From positions 1 through 5,291 of the forward strand of contig JAEWWQ010000375.1 of NCBI GenBank assembly GCA_023458855.1: 5,291 nt of DNA. Direction: 5' to 3'. Shown in pieces: positions 1-5,244 of this stretch. Source of the stretch: Bacillota bacterium (GTDB lineage Bacteria > Bacillota > Clostridia > Lachnospirales > Lachnospiraceae). Under the pieces are notes generated by a model. That model had not been told where the DNA came from. It saw only the letters and a list, made by a program, of their open reading frames with translations, and did no database searches. A program made the position numbers and the translations under genes. Every line of letters starts with the position of its first letter. Position 1 is the first letter of the stretch.

Positions 1-246
1 CATGGCTTCCTTAACACTCTTTCCTATCACTAATTCTGTTGCCATGCTGCTTGTTGCAACCGCTGCACCACATCCAAATGTTTTAAATTTACAATCTTTA
101 ATGATTTGATTTTCATCTATGTCCAGATAAATGCGCATAATATCTCCGCATTTTGCATTTCCAACTGTTCCTACACCACTTGCACCTTCTATTTCTCCCA
201 AATTTCTGGGATTGTTAAAATGATCCATTACTTTTTCACTATACAT
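1..246 (-). CDS. nifU: NifU/IscU-type Fe-S cluster assembly scaffold, N-terminal part (truncated by window edge)
   Basis: This is the cytoplasmic scaffold on which iron and sulfide are assembled into a [2Fe-2S] cluster before transfer to target proteins. Only the first 82 codons are present and the frame is open to the window edge, so the C-terminus, including the third cluster-ligand cysteine of the family, lies outside. The visible part carries the family hallmarks: an N-terminal HFNNPRNLG stretch (residues 9-17), VGNAKCGDIM with Cys33 and Asp35, and FKTFGCGAAVATSS with Cys59. Cys33, Asp35 and Cys59 correspond to known cluster ligands or modulators in IscU. The ATG lies 5 bases after the nifS stop, and its Shine-Dalgarno sequence overlaps that stop, so the two are surely co-transcribed and probably translationally coupled. 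Whether it is an IscU-like single-domain protein or a longer NifU cannot be told here. Confidence 0.95.
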   Translation of the reverse strand, partial: MYSEKVMDHFNNPRNLGEIEGASGVGTVGNAKCGDIMRIYLDIDENQIIKDCKFKTFGCGAAVATSSMATELVIGKSVKEAM

Positions 247-251
247 ATGTG

Positions 252-1439
252 TTACTTCCTTTCTGTATTTTTAATAAAATCTTCATATAACGGTGACATA
301 TTTCTAAGATATGCGACAATTTCTTTTATCTTGTCAACTGTAAAGTCAATCTCTTCCTTTGTATTTTCCTCACTCAGGGTAAGCCTTAATGATCCATGAG
401 CAATCTCATGCGGTAATCCAATTGCTAACATTACATGTGACGGATCCAGGGAACCTGATGTACATGCGGAACCACTGGAAGCACAGATTCCTTCCATATC
501 TAATTTGATTAGTAAGGATTCTCCTTCAATGAATTGAAAGCTAAAATTCACGTTATTCGGAAGCCTCTTTTTCTCATCACCATTCAGACGGCAATATGGA
601 ACTTCCGCTCTGATACGCGCAATCATATAATCACGTAACTTTATTTCTTTTTGCGCCTTATCTTCCATAATTGCAACTGCCCGTTTTGCAGCTGCACCCA
701 TTCCGACGATTCCTGTTACATTTTCTGTACCGGCCCTTCTGCCTCTTTCCTGTTGTCCGCCATGCACATAGGAACGGATTTTCACACCTTTTCTAATATA
801 TAAAAAGCCGATTCCTTTTGGTCCGTTTAACTTATGTCCGCTGGCACTTAACATGTCAATGTTGTATTCTTCAACATCAATCGGGACCTGCCCATATGCC
901 TGTACCGCATCTGTATGAAATAGAATTCCCCGCTGATGAGCAATCTGACCAATTTCTTTTATGGGCTGTATCGTTCCGATCTCATTATTTGCAAACATAA
1001 TAGAAATGAGTATCGTGTCTGGACGTATTGCCTTTTCTAAATCGTCTACCTTTACTACTCCATTCTCGTCAACATCAATATAGGTAATATCATATCCTTG
1101 TTTCGCCAGATAGTCACAGGTATGAAGAATGGCATGATGTTCAATCTTCGACGTAATAATATGTTTTCCTTTTGCCGCATAAGCATCTGCCGTCGCCTTC
1201 AGAGCCCAATTATCAGCTTCTGAACCGCCCGCTGTAAAATAAATCTCGTTTGTCTGGGCACCTAATGTTCTGGCAATTGTTTCACGTGCATCCGTAACTG
1301 CCTTCTTACTTTCTCCTGCCAGAGAATAAATACTGCTTGGATTCCCATAGTATTCAGTAAAATAAGGTAGCATAGCCTCTACTACTTCTGGTGCTGTCTT
1401 TGTCGTCGCTGCATTATCTAAATAAATCACTCTTTCCAT
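252..1439 (-). CDS. nifS: Cysteine desulfurase, NifS/IscS family, group I
   Basis: This PLP-dependent enzyme converts L-cysteine to L-alanine and hands the sulfur, as a persulfide on an active-site cysteine, to the NifU-type scaffold encoded next to it. The 395-residue length is normal for the family. Visible motifs in order: YLDNAATTK near residues 6-14, the GGSEADN phosphate-binding loop near 71-77, PLP-stacking His101 in EHH, Asn152 in ANNEIGT, Asp177 and Gln180 in HTDAVQ, the PLP Schiff-base Lys203 in SGHKLNGPKG, RRAGTEN near 234-240, and catalytic Cys326 in SSGSACTSGS. By alignment from memory these match IscS His104, Asn155, Asp180, Gln183, Lys206 and Cys328. The ATG is supported by GGAGG at 1447-1451, 7 bases upstream. 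It is the first gene of the nifS-nifU operon. It probably serves general Fe-S assembly rather than nitrogen fixation, since no nitrogenase genes are seen, but that is inference. It could equally be named iscS. Confidence 0.97.
   Translation of the reverse strand: MERVIYLDNAATTKTAPEVVEAMLPYFTEYYGNPSSIYSLAGESKKAVTDARETIARTLGAQTNEIYFTAGGSEADNWALKATADAYAAKGKHIITSKIEHHAILHTCDYLAKQGYDITYIDVDENGVVKVDDLEKAIRPDTILISIMFANNEIGTIQPIKEIGQIAHQRGILFHTDAVQAYGQVPIDVEEYNIDMLSASGHKLNGPKGIGFLYIRKGVKIRSYVHGGQQERGRRAGTENVTGIVGMGAAAKRAVAIMEDKAQKEIKLRDYMIARIRAEVPYCRLNGDEKKRLPNNVNFSFQFIEGESLLIKLDMEGICASSGSACTSGSLDPSHVMLAIGLPHEIAHGSLRLTLSEENTKEEIDFTVDKIKEIVAYLRNMSPLYEDFIKNTERK
255..260 (-). promoter_or_regulatory. nifU ribosome binding site inside the nifS 3' end
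   Basis: AGGAAG on the minus strand lies 8 bases before the nifU ATG. The same bases form the last two sense codons (Arg-Lys) of nifS, directly before its TAA. This placement fixes the nifU start and suggests that ribosomes finishing nifS can reinitiate on nifU. Confidence 0.75.
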
Positions 1440-1479
1440 GACAATTCCTCCAATCTATGTATTTCTTTGTCTTATTTTT

Positions 1480-1512
1480 AATTCCTAGTAAACCACTTCG
1501 TATTTAGTAATT
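1480..1512 (-). promoter_or_regulatory. Imperfect inverted repeat at the nifS transcription start, possible Rrf2-family operator
   Basis: On the plus strand, AATTCCTA (1480-1487) is mirrored by TAGTAATT (1505-1512), 7 of 8 bases pairing across a 17-base centre. The repeat starts just downstream of the nifS -10 box and covers the expected transcription start, where a bound repressor would block initiation. Read on the minus strand, the half TACTAGGAATTA resembles the AT-rich GGAATTA half-sites described for Rrf2-family regulators such as CymR. IscR, another Rrf2 member, commonly controls Fe-S genes. The spacing is longer than the CymR site as I recall it, and no regulator gene is in the window, so the assignment is tentative. 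Confidence 0.35.
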
Positions 1513-1514
1513 GC

Positions 1515-1543
1515 ATAATAACACTCCTTTTTTGTTCTGTCAA
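1515..1543 (-). promoter_or_regulatory. Sigma-A type promoter of the nifS-nifU operon
   Basis: On the minus strand, a perfect -35 TTGACA (1538-1543) is followed after exactly 17 bases by the -10 TATTAT (1515-1520), 5 of 6 to consensus. Transcription would start near 1508, giving a leader of about 70 bases before the nifS ATG. No comparably good alternative was found upstream of nifS. Confidence 0.75.
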
Positions 1544-1569
1544 TATTCCAATTTACATATATATATGAT
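1541..1569 (+). promoter_or_regulatory. Weak candidate promoter for the spoVB-like gene
   Basis: CAATATT (1541-1547), then 14 bases, then TATATGAT (1562-1569) loosely resembles the two elements of sporulation sigma-E promoters (KMATATT and CATACAHT as recalled). B. subtilis spoVB is under sigma-E, which makes the match worth noting. The -10 fits only about 5 of 8, and the sequence is so AT-rich that chance matches are expected. A start near 1576 would leave a leader of about 16 bases before the ATG at 1592. The element overlaps the nifS -35 on the other strand. Confidence 0.2.
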
Positions 1570-1591
1570 AAATAATGAAAAGCAGAAAAAT

Positions 1592-2911
1592 ATGCGTAAA
1601 ACAACACCTCTTATTACCGGAACAATTATACTGACCATTACCGGGCTTACTACCCGCATCATCGGTTTTTTCTACCGCATCTTCTTATCAAAAACATTCG
1701 GAGAAGAAGGAATGGGAATTTATCAGCTTATTGCACCTGTTCTGGCACTTTCCTTTTCCTTTTGCGTTGCGGGAATACAAACCTCTATTTCCAAATATAT
1801 CGCAAGTGAGCCTTCTACACATAATTATAAATACTCTTTTCATGTTCTGCTTAGTGGCATAAGTATCTCCATGATATTATCACTTTTTTTAAGTAATATC
1901 ATATATCTCTATTCTGTACCAATTGCAACATATATGCTCCTGGAAGCACGCTGCGCTCCTTTACTGCGTATTATTGCTCTTTCTATTCCCTTTGCTTCTC
2001 TGCATTCCTGCATTAACGGATATTATTACGGAATAAAAAAAGCCAGCCTGCCTGCAATTACCCAGTTAGTTGAACAAATCGTACGAGTAGGCGCCGTTTA
2101 TTATTTATATTATCTAAGTCAGCAAAAAGGATATCCTTTAACAATCAGTTGCGCTGTGATTGGCCTTGTGCTTGGTGAAATTGTTTCCATGCTAATCAGT
2201 CTCATTGCTGTTTATATTAGATTCTATCATGTACATAATCAAATATTGCTTCCTTCACTAAGAGAATATTTTACAATTGGCGGTAATGTTTTTTCGTTTG
2301 CCGCTCCACTGAGCGCGAATCGTATTATATTAAATTTCCTGCAAAGCATAGAAGCTGTTTATATTCCTAATTCTCTGATGAAGCATGGTTTATCATCAGA
2401 AGCAGCTCTTAGTATTTATGGTGTACTTACCGGTATGGCGTTGCCCCTTATTTTATTTCCAAGTACGATTACCAATTCTTTATCTGTAATGCTGCTCCCT
2501 ACCATATCGGAAGCTGAAGCCGTTGGTAATTCCAAAAGAATTAAACATGCCGTAGATAAAAGTATCCAATACTGCCTCATTCTTGGTGCTGTTTGTACTT
2601 TCTGTTTTCTGGTCTTCGGCAATTATCTGGGAACACTTTTATTTTCCAGCAGTACTGTCGGTAATTATATCCGAACACTTAGTTTTATCTGTCCTTTCAT
2701 CTACATTTCAACTACCCTTGGAAGTATCCTGCATGGTCTTGGAAAAACCAACCTGACTTTTTGTTTTTCACTGATCAGTCTTTTCATCCGCCTGCTTTTT
2801 GTATTTTTTGCAATACCAGTTTTTGGAATTCAGGGATATCTGTGGGGATTACTGATCAGTCAATTATTGCATACCTGGTTACATATAATTGCGTTGAAAA
2901 AACTTTCATAA
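1592..2911 (+). CDS. spoVB: SpoVB-like polysaccharide/lipid-linked oligosaccharide flippase (MOP superfamily)
   Basis: This integral membrane protein of 439 residues is predicted to flip lipid-linked peptidoglycan or polysaccharide precursors across the cytoplasmic membrane. SpoVB of this family is needed for spore cortex formation. The N-terminus (TPLITGTIILTITGLTTRIIGF, broken by Thr-Gly pairs, then SKTFGEEGMGIYQL at residues 33-46) is typical of SpoVB proteins. Further family signatures are NGYYYGIKKASLPAITQL (142-159) with the following EQIVRV, and FPSTITNSLSVMLLPTISEA (289-308). Hydrophobic segments lie near residues 8-28, 44-64, 84-106, 123-140, 162-176, 186-209, 232-250, 275-300, 326-350, 363-384, 388-412 and 414-434, consistent with 12-14 transmembrane helices. 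The frame is open upstream to a TTG at 1511 and an ATG at 1565. I chose the ATG at 1592 because MRKTTPLITG aligns with the usual SpoVB start and because the longer forms would cover the divergent promoter region. The ribosome binding site is weak (AAAAGCAG-like). The substrate could instead be that of another MOP exporter, such as a capsule or MurJ-like flippase. Confidence 0.85.
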   Translation: MRKTTPLITGTIILTITGLTTRIIGFFYRIFLSKTFGEEGMGIYQLIAPVLALSFSFCVAGIQTSISKYIASEPSTHNYKYSFHVLLSGISISMILSLFLSNIIYLYSVPIATYMLLEARCAPLLRIIALSIPFASLHSCINGYYYGIKKASLPAITQLVEQIVRVGAVYYLYYLSQQKGYPLTISCAVIGLVLGEIVSMLISLIAVYIRFYHVHNQILLPSLREYFTIGGNVFSFAAPLSANRIILNFLQSIEAVYIPNSLMKHGLSSEAALSIYGVLTGMALPLILFPSTITNSLSVMLLPTISEAEAVGNSKRIKHAVDKSIQYCLILGAVCTFCFLVFGNYLGTLLFSSSTVGNYIRTLSFICPFIYISTTLGSILHGLGKTNLTFCFSLISLFIRLLFVFFAIPVFGIQGYLWGLLISQLLHTWLHIIALKKLS

Positions 2912-2966
2912 TTGTTTATTAAACTATGGTTTCTTAGTTACAGTTCAGCTATGAATACCGCAAGGC

Positions 2967-2995
2967 GTTTTTTGTGAGCGAAGGTCACAGAAAAC
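2967..2995. repeat. Hairpin 1 of the intergenic element
   Basis: GTTTTTTGTGA (2967-2977) pairs with TCACAGAAAAC (2985-2995) over 11 positions with one G-U wobble, around a 7-base loop GCGAAGG. Six T residues follow 5 bases after the stem (3001-3006). This could give weak termination after the flippase gene, but the gap is larger than in standard terminators. Confidence 0.65.
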
Positions 2996-3008
2996 CTGAA
3001 TTTTTTAC

Positions 3009-3042
3009 GCGCGAAATTATGCAGAATGCATAATTTCTGTGC
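3009..3042. repeat. Hairpin 2: perfect 11-bp inverted repeat with GAA loop, extended stem
   Basis: GAAATTATGCA (3013-3023) and TGCATAATTTC (3027-3037) pair perfectly around a 3-base GAA loop. With a single bulged T at 3038, the stem extends by GCGC (3009-3012) pairing with GTGC (3039-3042), using one G-U pair if transcribed on the plus strand. The result is about 15 paired positions at the centre of the element. No T-run follows, so it is not a terminator. Confidence 0.75.
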
Positions 3043-3048
3043 ATAACT

Positions 3049-3080
3049 GTTACTCTGAAGCCGTAAGGCTGAATAGTAAC
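3049..3080. repeat. Hairpin 3, whose right arm is also the terminal inverted repeat
   Basis: GTTACT (3049-3054) pairs with AGTAAC (3075-3080), and AGCC (3059-3062) pairs with GGCT (3067-3070) around a GTAA loop. One further T-A pair lies in the interrupted middle, so 11 of 14 positions pair. The right arm (3068-3080) can instead pair with the distant left end at 2937-2949. The two pairings are mutually exclusive, and the arms look like related copies of one ancestral sequence. Confidence 0.6.
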
Positions 3081-3084
3081 ATTC

Positions 3085-3113
3085 TTGCGCATCCTTGACA
3101 TATATACTATAAT
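3085..3113 (+). promoter_or_regulatory. Alternative upstream promoter for aroF
   Basis: A perfect -10 TATAAT (3108-3113) lies 17 bases after TTGCGC (3085-3090), which matches the -35 consensus only in its first three bases. Its -35 overlaps the possible target duplication at the right edge of the structured element, so an insertion there would have altered this promoter. A second TTGACA at 3095-3100 with TATGTT at 3117-3122 is a further, weaker pairing. Confidence 0.4.
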
Positions 3114-3121
3114 AAATATGT

Positions 3122-3149
3122 TTGACAAGAATCAGAGCACTCATTTAAT
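3122..3149 (+). promoter_or_regulatory. Probable main sigma-A promoter of aroF
   Basis: TTGACA (3122-3127), a perfect -35, is followed after 16 bases by TTTAAT (3144-3149), 5 of 6 to the -10 consensus. Transcription would start near 3156, giving a leader of about 27 bases. That is too short for an attenuator or T-box, so any feedback control of transcription from this start would act at the promoter itself. Confidence 0.55.
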
Positions 3150-3182
3150 TGTCATTCACATAAACTACTAAGGAGATTAACC

Positions 3183-4211
3183 ATGGGATTTGATTTTATT
3201 AAAAAACTTCCAACACCGGAAGAAATTCGCGAACAGTATCCTCTTCCATCTGAATTGGTTGCCATCAAAGAACGAAGAGATCAAGAGATAAAGGATGTTA
3301 TTACAGGAAAATCAAATAAGTTTTTAGTTATCATCGGACCTTGTTCTGCCGACAATGAAGATTCTGTCTGTGATTATATCACTCGTCTTGCACATACTAA
3401 TGATAAGGTGCGAGATAAACTGGTACTGATTCCGAGAATTTATACAAATAAGCCAAGAACTACTGGTGAGGGCTATAAAGGAATCGTTCACCAACCCGAC
3501 CCTGAGAAAAAACCTGATTTTTTGCAAGGTCTGATTGCCATGAGGAAAATGCACATCCGTGCAATTGAAGAAACTGGCCTCACTGCGGCTGACGAGATGC
3601 TTTATCCTGAAAACTGGGGATATGTGTCAGATATACTTTCTTATGTAGCCATTGGTGCTCGTTCTGTAGAAGATCAGCAACATCGACTGACCGTGAGCGG
3701 ATTTGATGTGCCGGCCGGCATGAAGAATCCTACCAGCGGCGACTTTTCTGTAATGCTGAATTCCGTATATGCAGCACAACACCCACATTCTTTTATTTAT
3801 CGAGGATTTGAAGTAAATACTTCCGGCAACGAACTCGCGCATACAATACTTCGCGGCGCTGTCAGCAAACATGGAAACGCAGTCTCTAACTATCATTATG
3901 AAGATCTGAACCGGCTTCTTGAAATGTATGGCACCATGGATCTGAAATATCCTGCTACAATTATTGATTCAAACCACGCAAATTCGAACAAGCAGTTTGA
4001 ACAGCAAATACGAATTGTTAAAGAGGTTATGCACAGCCGTAAGCTGAACCCTGATATTCATGCACTTGTAAAAGGTGTTATGATTGAAAGCTATATTGAA
4101 GAAGGTTGTCAGAAAGTCGGCGGCGGAACTTATGGAAAATCCATTACAGACCCTTGTCTTGGATGGGAAGCCAGTGAACAGCTTATTTATGATATCGCAG
4201 ATTATGAATAA
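3183..4211 (+). CDS. aroF: 3-deoxy-7-phosphoheptulonate (DAHP) synthase, class I, AroFGH type
   Basis: This cytoplasmic, metal-dependent enzyme condenses phosphoenolpyruvate with erythrose 4-phosphate to DAHP, the first committed step of the shikimate pathway. The 342 residues match the usual length of about 350. Motifs in order: IGPCSADN with metal ligand Cys54, PRIYTNKPRTTGEGYKG with Arg85 and Lys90 for PEP binding, Glu138 in ADEM, GARSVEDQQHR (158-168), GMKNPTSGD with Lys181, NTSGN and ILRG (Arg224), DSNHANSNKQ with metal ligand His265, GVMIES with metal ligand Glu302, and YGKSITDPCLGWE with metal ligand Asp323. The equivalents in E. coli AroG, from memory, are Cys61, Arg92, Lys97, Lys186, His268, Glu302 and Asp326. 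The start is well supported by AAGGAG at 3170-3175, 7 bases before the ATG. It is transcribed alone, with no other shikimate gene in the window. Class I alpha enzymes are usually feedback-inhibited by an aromatic amino acid, but which one cannot be read from the sequence. It converges on xerD. Confidence 0.96.
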   Translation: MGFDFIKKLPTPEEIREQYPLPSELVAIKERRDQEIKDVITGKSNKFLVIIGPCSADNEDSVCDYITRLAHTNDKVRDKLVLIPRIYTNKPRTTGEGYKGIVHQPDPEKKPDFLQGLIAMRKMHIRAIEETGLTAADEMLYPENWGYVSDILSYVAIGARSVEDQQHRLTVSGFDVPAGMKNPTSGDFSVMLNSVYAAQHPHSFIYRGFEVNTSGNELAHTILRGAVSKHGNAVSNYHYEDLNRLLEMYGTMDLKYPATIIDSNHANSNKQFEQQIRIVKEVMHSRKLNPDIHALVKGVMIESYIEEGCQKVGGGTYGKSITDPCLGWEASEQLIYDIADYE

Positions 4212-4222
4212 AGTTTTAAAAG

Positions 4223-4250
4223 AAAGGCTCATCCTCTTGGATGAGCCTTT
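4223..4250. terminator. Shared rho-independent terminator hairpin between convergent aroF and xerD
   Basis: AAAGGCTCATCC (4223-4234) and GGATGAGCCTTT (4239-4250) form a perfect 12-bp stem around a 4-base loop. On the minus strand the stem runs into TTTCTTTTAAAAC, a reasonable U-tract for ending xerD transcripts. On the plus strand the tail is TTTGCATATACTT, a weaker U-tract, 11 bases after the aroF stop. Most of the hairpin lies within the xerD coding sequence, whose stop codon TGA is at 4229-4231. Confidence 0.85.
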
Positions 4251-5113
4251 GCATATACTTCTCTTATCTTATTATGATTTAAATTCGCATAAATCTGCGT
4301 GGTAGAAATATCAGAATGCCCCAGCATCTCCTGCACACTTCTAAGATCTGCTCCATTTTCAACCAAATGAGCTGCAAACGAATGCCGAATCATATGCGGC
4401 GTAATATCCGCTACAATTCCTGCTTTTTTTGCGTAGTACTTTATGAGCTTCCAAAATCCTTGTCTGCTCATAGCCTGTCCGGAACAATTTACAAATAATA
4501 TCTCCTCACTCTTATCTGTTAAGATATTATCTCTTGCATTATTCAAATAAATAAGCAATGCCTTCTTAGCCTCTGTACCAAATGGTATCACGCGTTCTTT
4601 ATGGGCATCTCTGCATATAATGAATCCCATCTGTAGATTCACATCTGACATCGTTAATGATATCAGCTCTGTCACCCTGATTCCTGTTGCATAAAGCAAC
4701 TCTAACATTGCTTTATCCCGAAGGTCCTTTGGCATATTTCCCTGCGGCTGCTCCAAAAGTCTGAACACTTCATCCGTTGATAATATCTCAGGTATCTTTT
4801 TCTCAATTTTAGGCGCTTTCAATACCTCCGATACATCTTCTGTTGTGATTCCTTCTTTAATTAAATAATGATAGAAAGCCTTTATTGACGCAATATTCCT
4901 GGATACAGTTGCTGCAGCAAACTTATTTTTTTCCAAATATAAAATATAAGAATTCAAGTTCGTAGTTGTAACTTTTTTTGCTTCCGTTATTCCCTGTTCT
5001 TCTAAGAAATGCTCCATCTTACTTAAATCTCTTTTATATGAAAGTTCGGTATTCTTAGACGTTGCTTTCACATTATGTAAATAAGAAATAAATTCTGTAA
5101 TCTCCTTCTCCAT
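4229..5113 (-). CDS. xerD: Tyrosine site-specific recombinase XerD
   Basis: XerD works with XerC at the chromosomal dif site to resolve chromosome dimers at cell division. The 294-residue length is standard. The N-terminal SAM-like core-binding domain spans about residues 1-95 (TELSYKRDL at 22-30, SRNIASIKAFYHYL at 71-84). The catalytic domain follows, with every active-site residue visible: Arg146 in ATGIRVTEL, Lys172 in HKERVIPFG, His240 and Arg243 in TPHMIRHSFAAHL, His266 in LGHSDIS, and nucleophile Tyr275 in TTQIYANL. The C-terminus YAKAHPRG is typical of XerD rather than XerC. The GKG turn usual before KER is replaced by RDAH. The ATG is preceded by a G-rich ribosome binding site (GGGGGAAGGG, 5125-5134), 11 bases away, slightly long. 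No phage or integron genes are nearby, so a housekeeping XerD is more likely than an element integrase, though partner and target site are not visible. Confidence 0.94.
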   Translation of the reverse strand: MEKEITEFISYLHNVKATSKNTELSYKRDLSKMEHFLEEQGITEAKKVTTTNLNSYILYLEKNKFAAATVSRNIASIKAFYHYLIKEGITTEDVSEVLKAPKIEKKIPEILSTDEVFRLLEQPQGNMPKDLRDKAMLELLYATGIRVTELISLTMSDVNLQMGFIICRDAHKERVIPFGTEAKKALLIYLNNARDNILTDKSEEILFVNCSGQAMSRQGFWKLIKYYAKKAGIVADITPHMIRHSFAAHLVENGADLRSVQEMLGHSDISTTQIYANLNHNKIREVYAKAHPRG

Positions 5114-5172
5114 TTAATACCAAACCCTTCCCCCACAAAATTATAATGTAAATCTTTAAGCGTCTAGACAAT

Positions 5173-5201
5173 ATTATAATAAGAAAATAAAAGAAAAGCA
5201 A
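5173..5201 (-). promoter_or_regulatory. Candidate sigma-A promoter of xerD
   Basis: On the minus strand, TTGCTT (5196-5201) is followed after 17 bases by a perfect TATAAT (5173-5178). Transcription would start near 5166, about 53 bases before the xerD ATG. Another minus-strand TATAAT at 5140-5145 has no good -35 and would start transcription within the ribosome binding site, so it is less likely. Confidence 0.5.
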
Positions 5202-5231
5202 TTAGTATTTTCCCTATGTTTTAGACACTTT

Positions 5232-5237
5232 GGGGGA
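5232..5237 (+). promoter_or_regulatory. Ribosome binding site of the right-edge partial gene
   Basis: GGGGGA lies 7 bases before the ATG at 5245. It is the main evidence that the short open frame at the window edge is a real gene start. Confidence 0.55.
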
Positions 5238-5244
5238 TTTTTAT

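Larger units (their letters stand above)
2931..3086. repeat. Candidate MITE-like structured element with terminal inverted repeats and possible target duplication
   Basis: GTTACAGTTCAGC (2937-2949) and GCTGAATAGTAAC (3068-3080) are inverted copies matching at 11 of 13 positions, 144 bp apart end to end. One base outside each end is the 5-bp direct repeat TTCTT (2931-2935 and 3082-3086), compatible with a target-site duplication. Between the ends are three hairpins, listed separately, an unusually dense array of palindromes for so short a stretch. There is no transposase gene inside, so if mobile it would depend on an enzyme encoded elsewhere. A cis-acting RNA or attenuator for a flanking gene is the main alternative. 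Copies elsewhere in the genome could not be tested. Confidence 0.45.
2912..3182. other. Intergenic region between spoVB-like gene and aroF
   Basis: These 271 bases contain no convincing gene. From left to right they hold a short AT-rich spacer, a structured element of about 146 bp bounded by inverted repeats (2936-3081), clustered promoter motifs (3085-3149) and the aroF ribosome binding site AAGGAG at 3170-3175. No canonical rho-independent terminator is evident for the flippase gene. The hairpin at 2967-2995 is followed, after a short gap, by six T residues (3001-3006), so it might act as a poor one. No T-box, tRNA or recognised riboswitch motif was seen. Confidence 0.8.

Noticed and set aside
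1511..1591. N-terminal extension of the flippase to TTG 1511 or ATG 1565
   Set aside because: The extra residues are hydrophilic or unlike SpoVB, they would overlap the nifS promoter, and no ribosome binding site precedes either codon. The ATG at 1592 fits the family start.
2967..3006. Hairpin 1 plus T-run as a canonical terminator of the flippase gene
   Set aside because: The T-run begins 5 bases after the stem and the stem is AT-rich at its base, so it does not meet the usual form. It is kept only as a weak possibility.
2937..3080. CRISPR array
   Set aside because: The repeats here are inverted, occur once each, and lack regularly spaced direct repeats with spacers.
2938..3144. A 68-codon minus-strand open frame across the structured intergenic element
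   Set aside because: It has no Shine-Dalgarno sequence before its ATG, it spans the inverted repeats and hairpins, and it reads into the aroF promoter region on the wrong strand. It is best explained as an open frame by chance through a repeat, though it would recur if the element is dispersed.
2912..3182. T-box or amino-acid riboswitch upstream of aroF
   Set aside because: No T-box sequence or specifier-loop pattern was seen, and the most likely transcription start leaves only about 27 bases of leader.
4084..4305. Plus-strand open frame overlapping the end of aroF and xerD
   Set aside because: It lies out of frame inside aroF and antisense to xerD, crosses the terminator hairpin and has no protein-family features.
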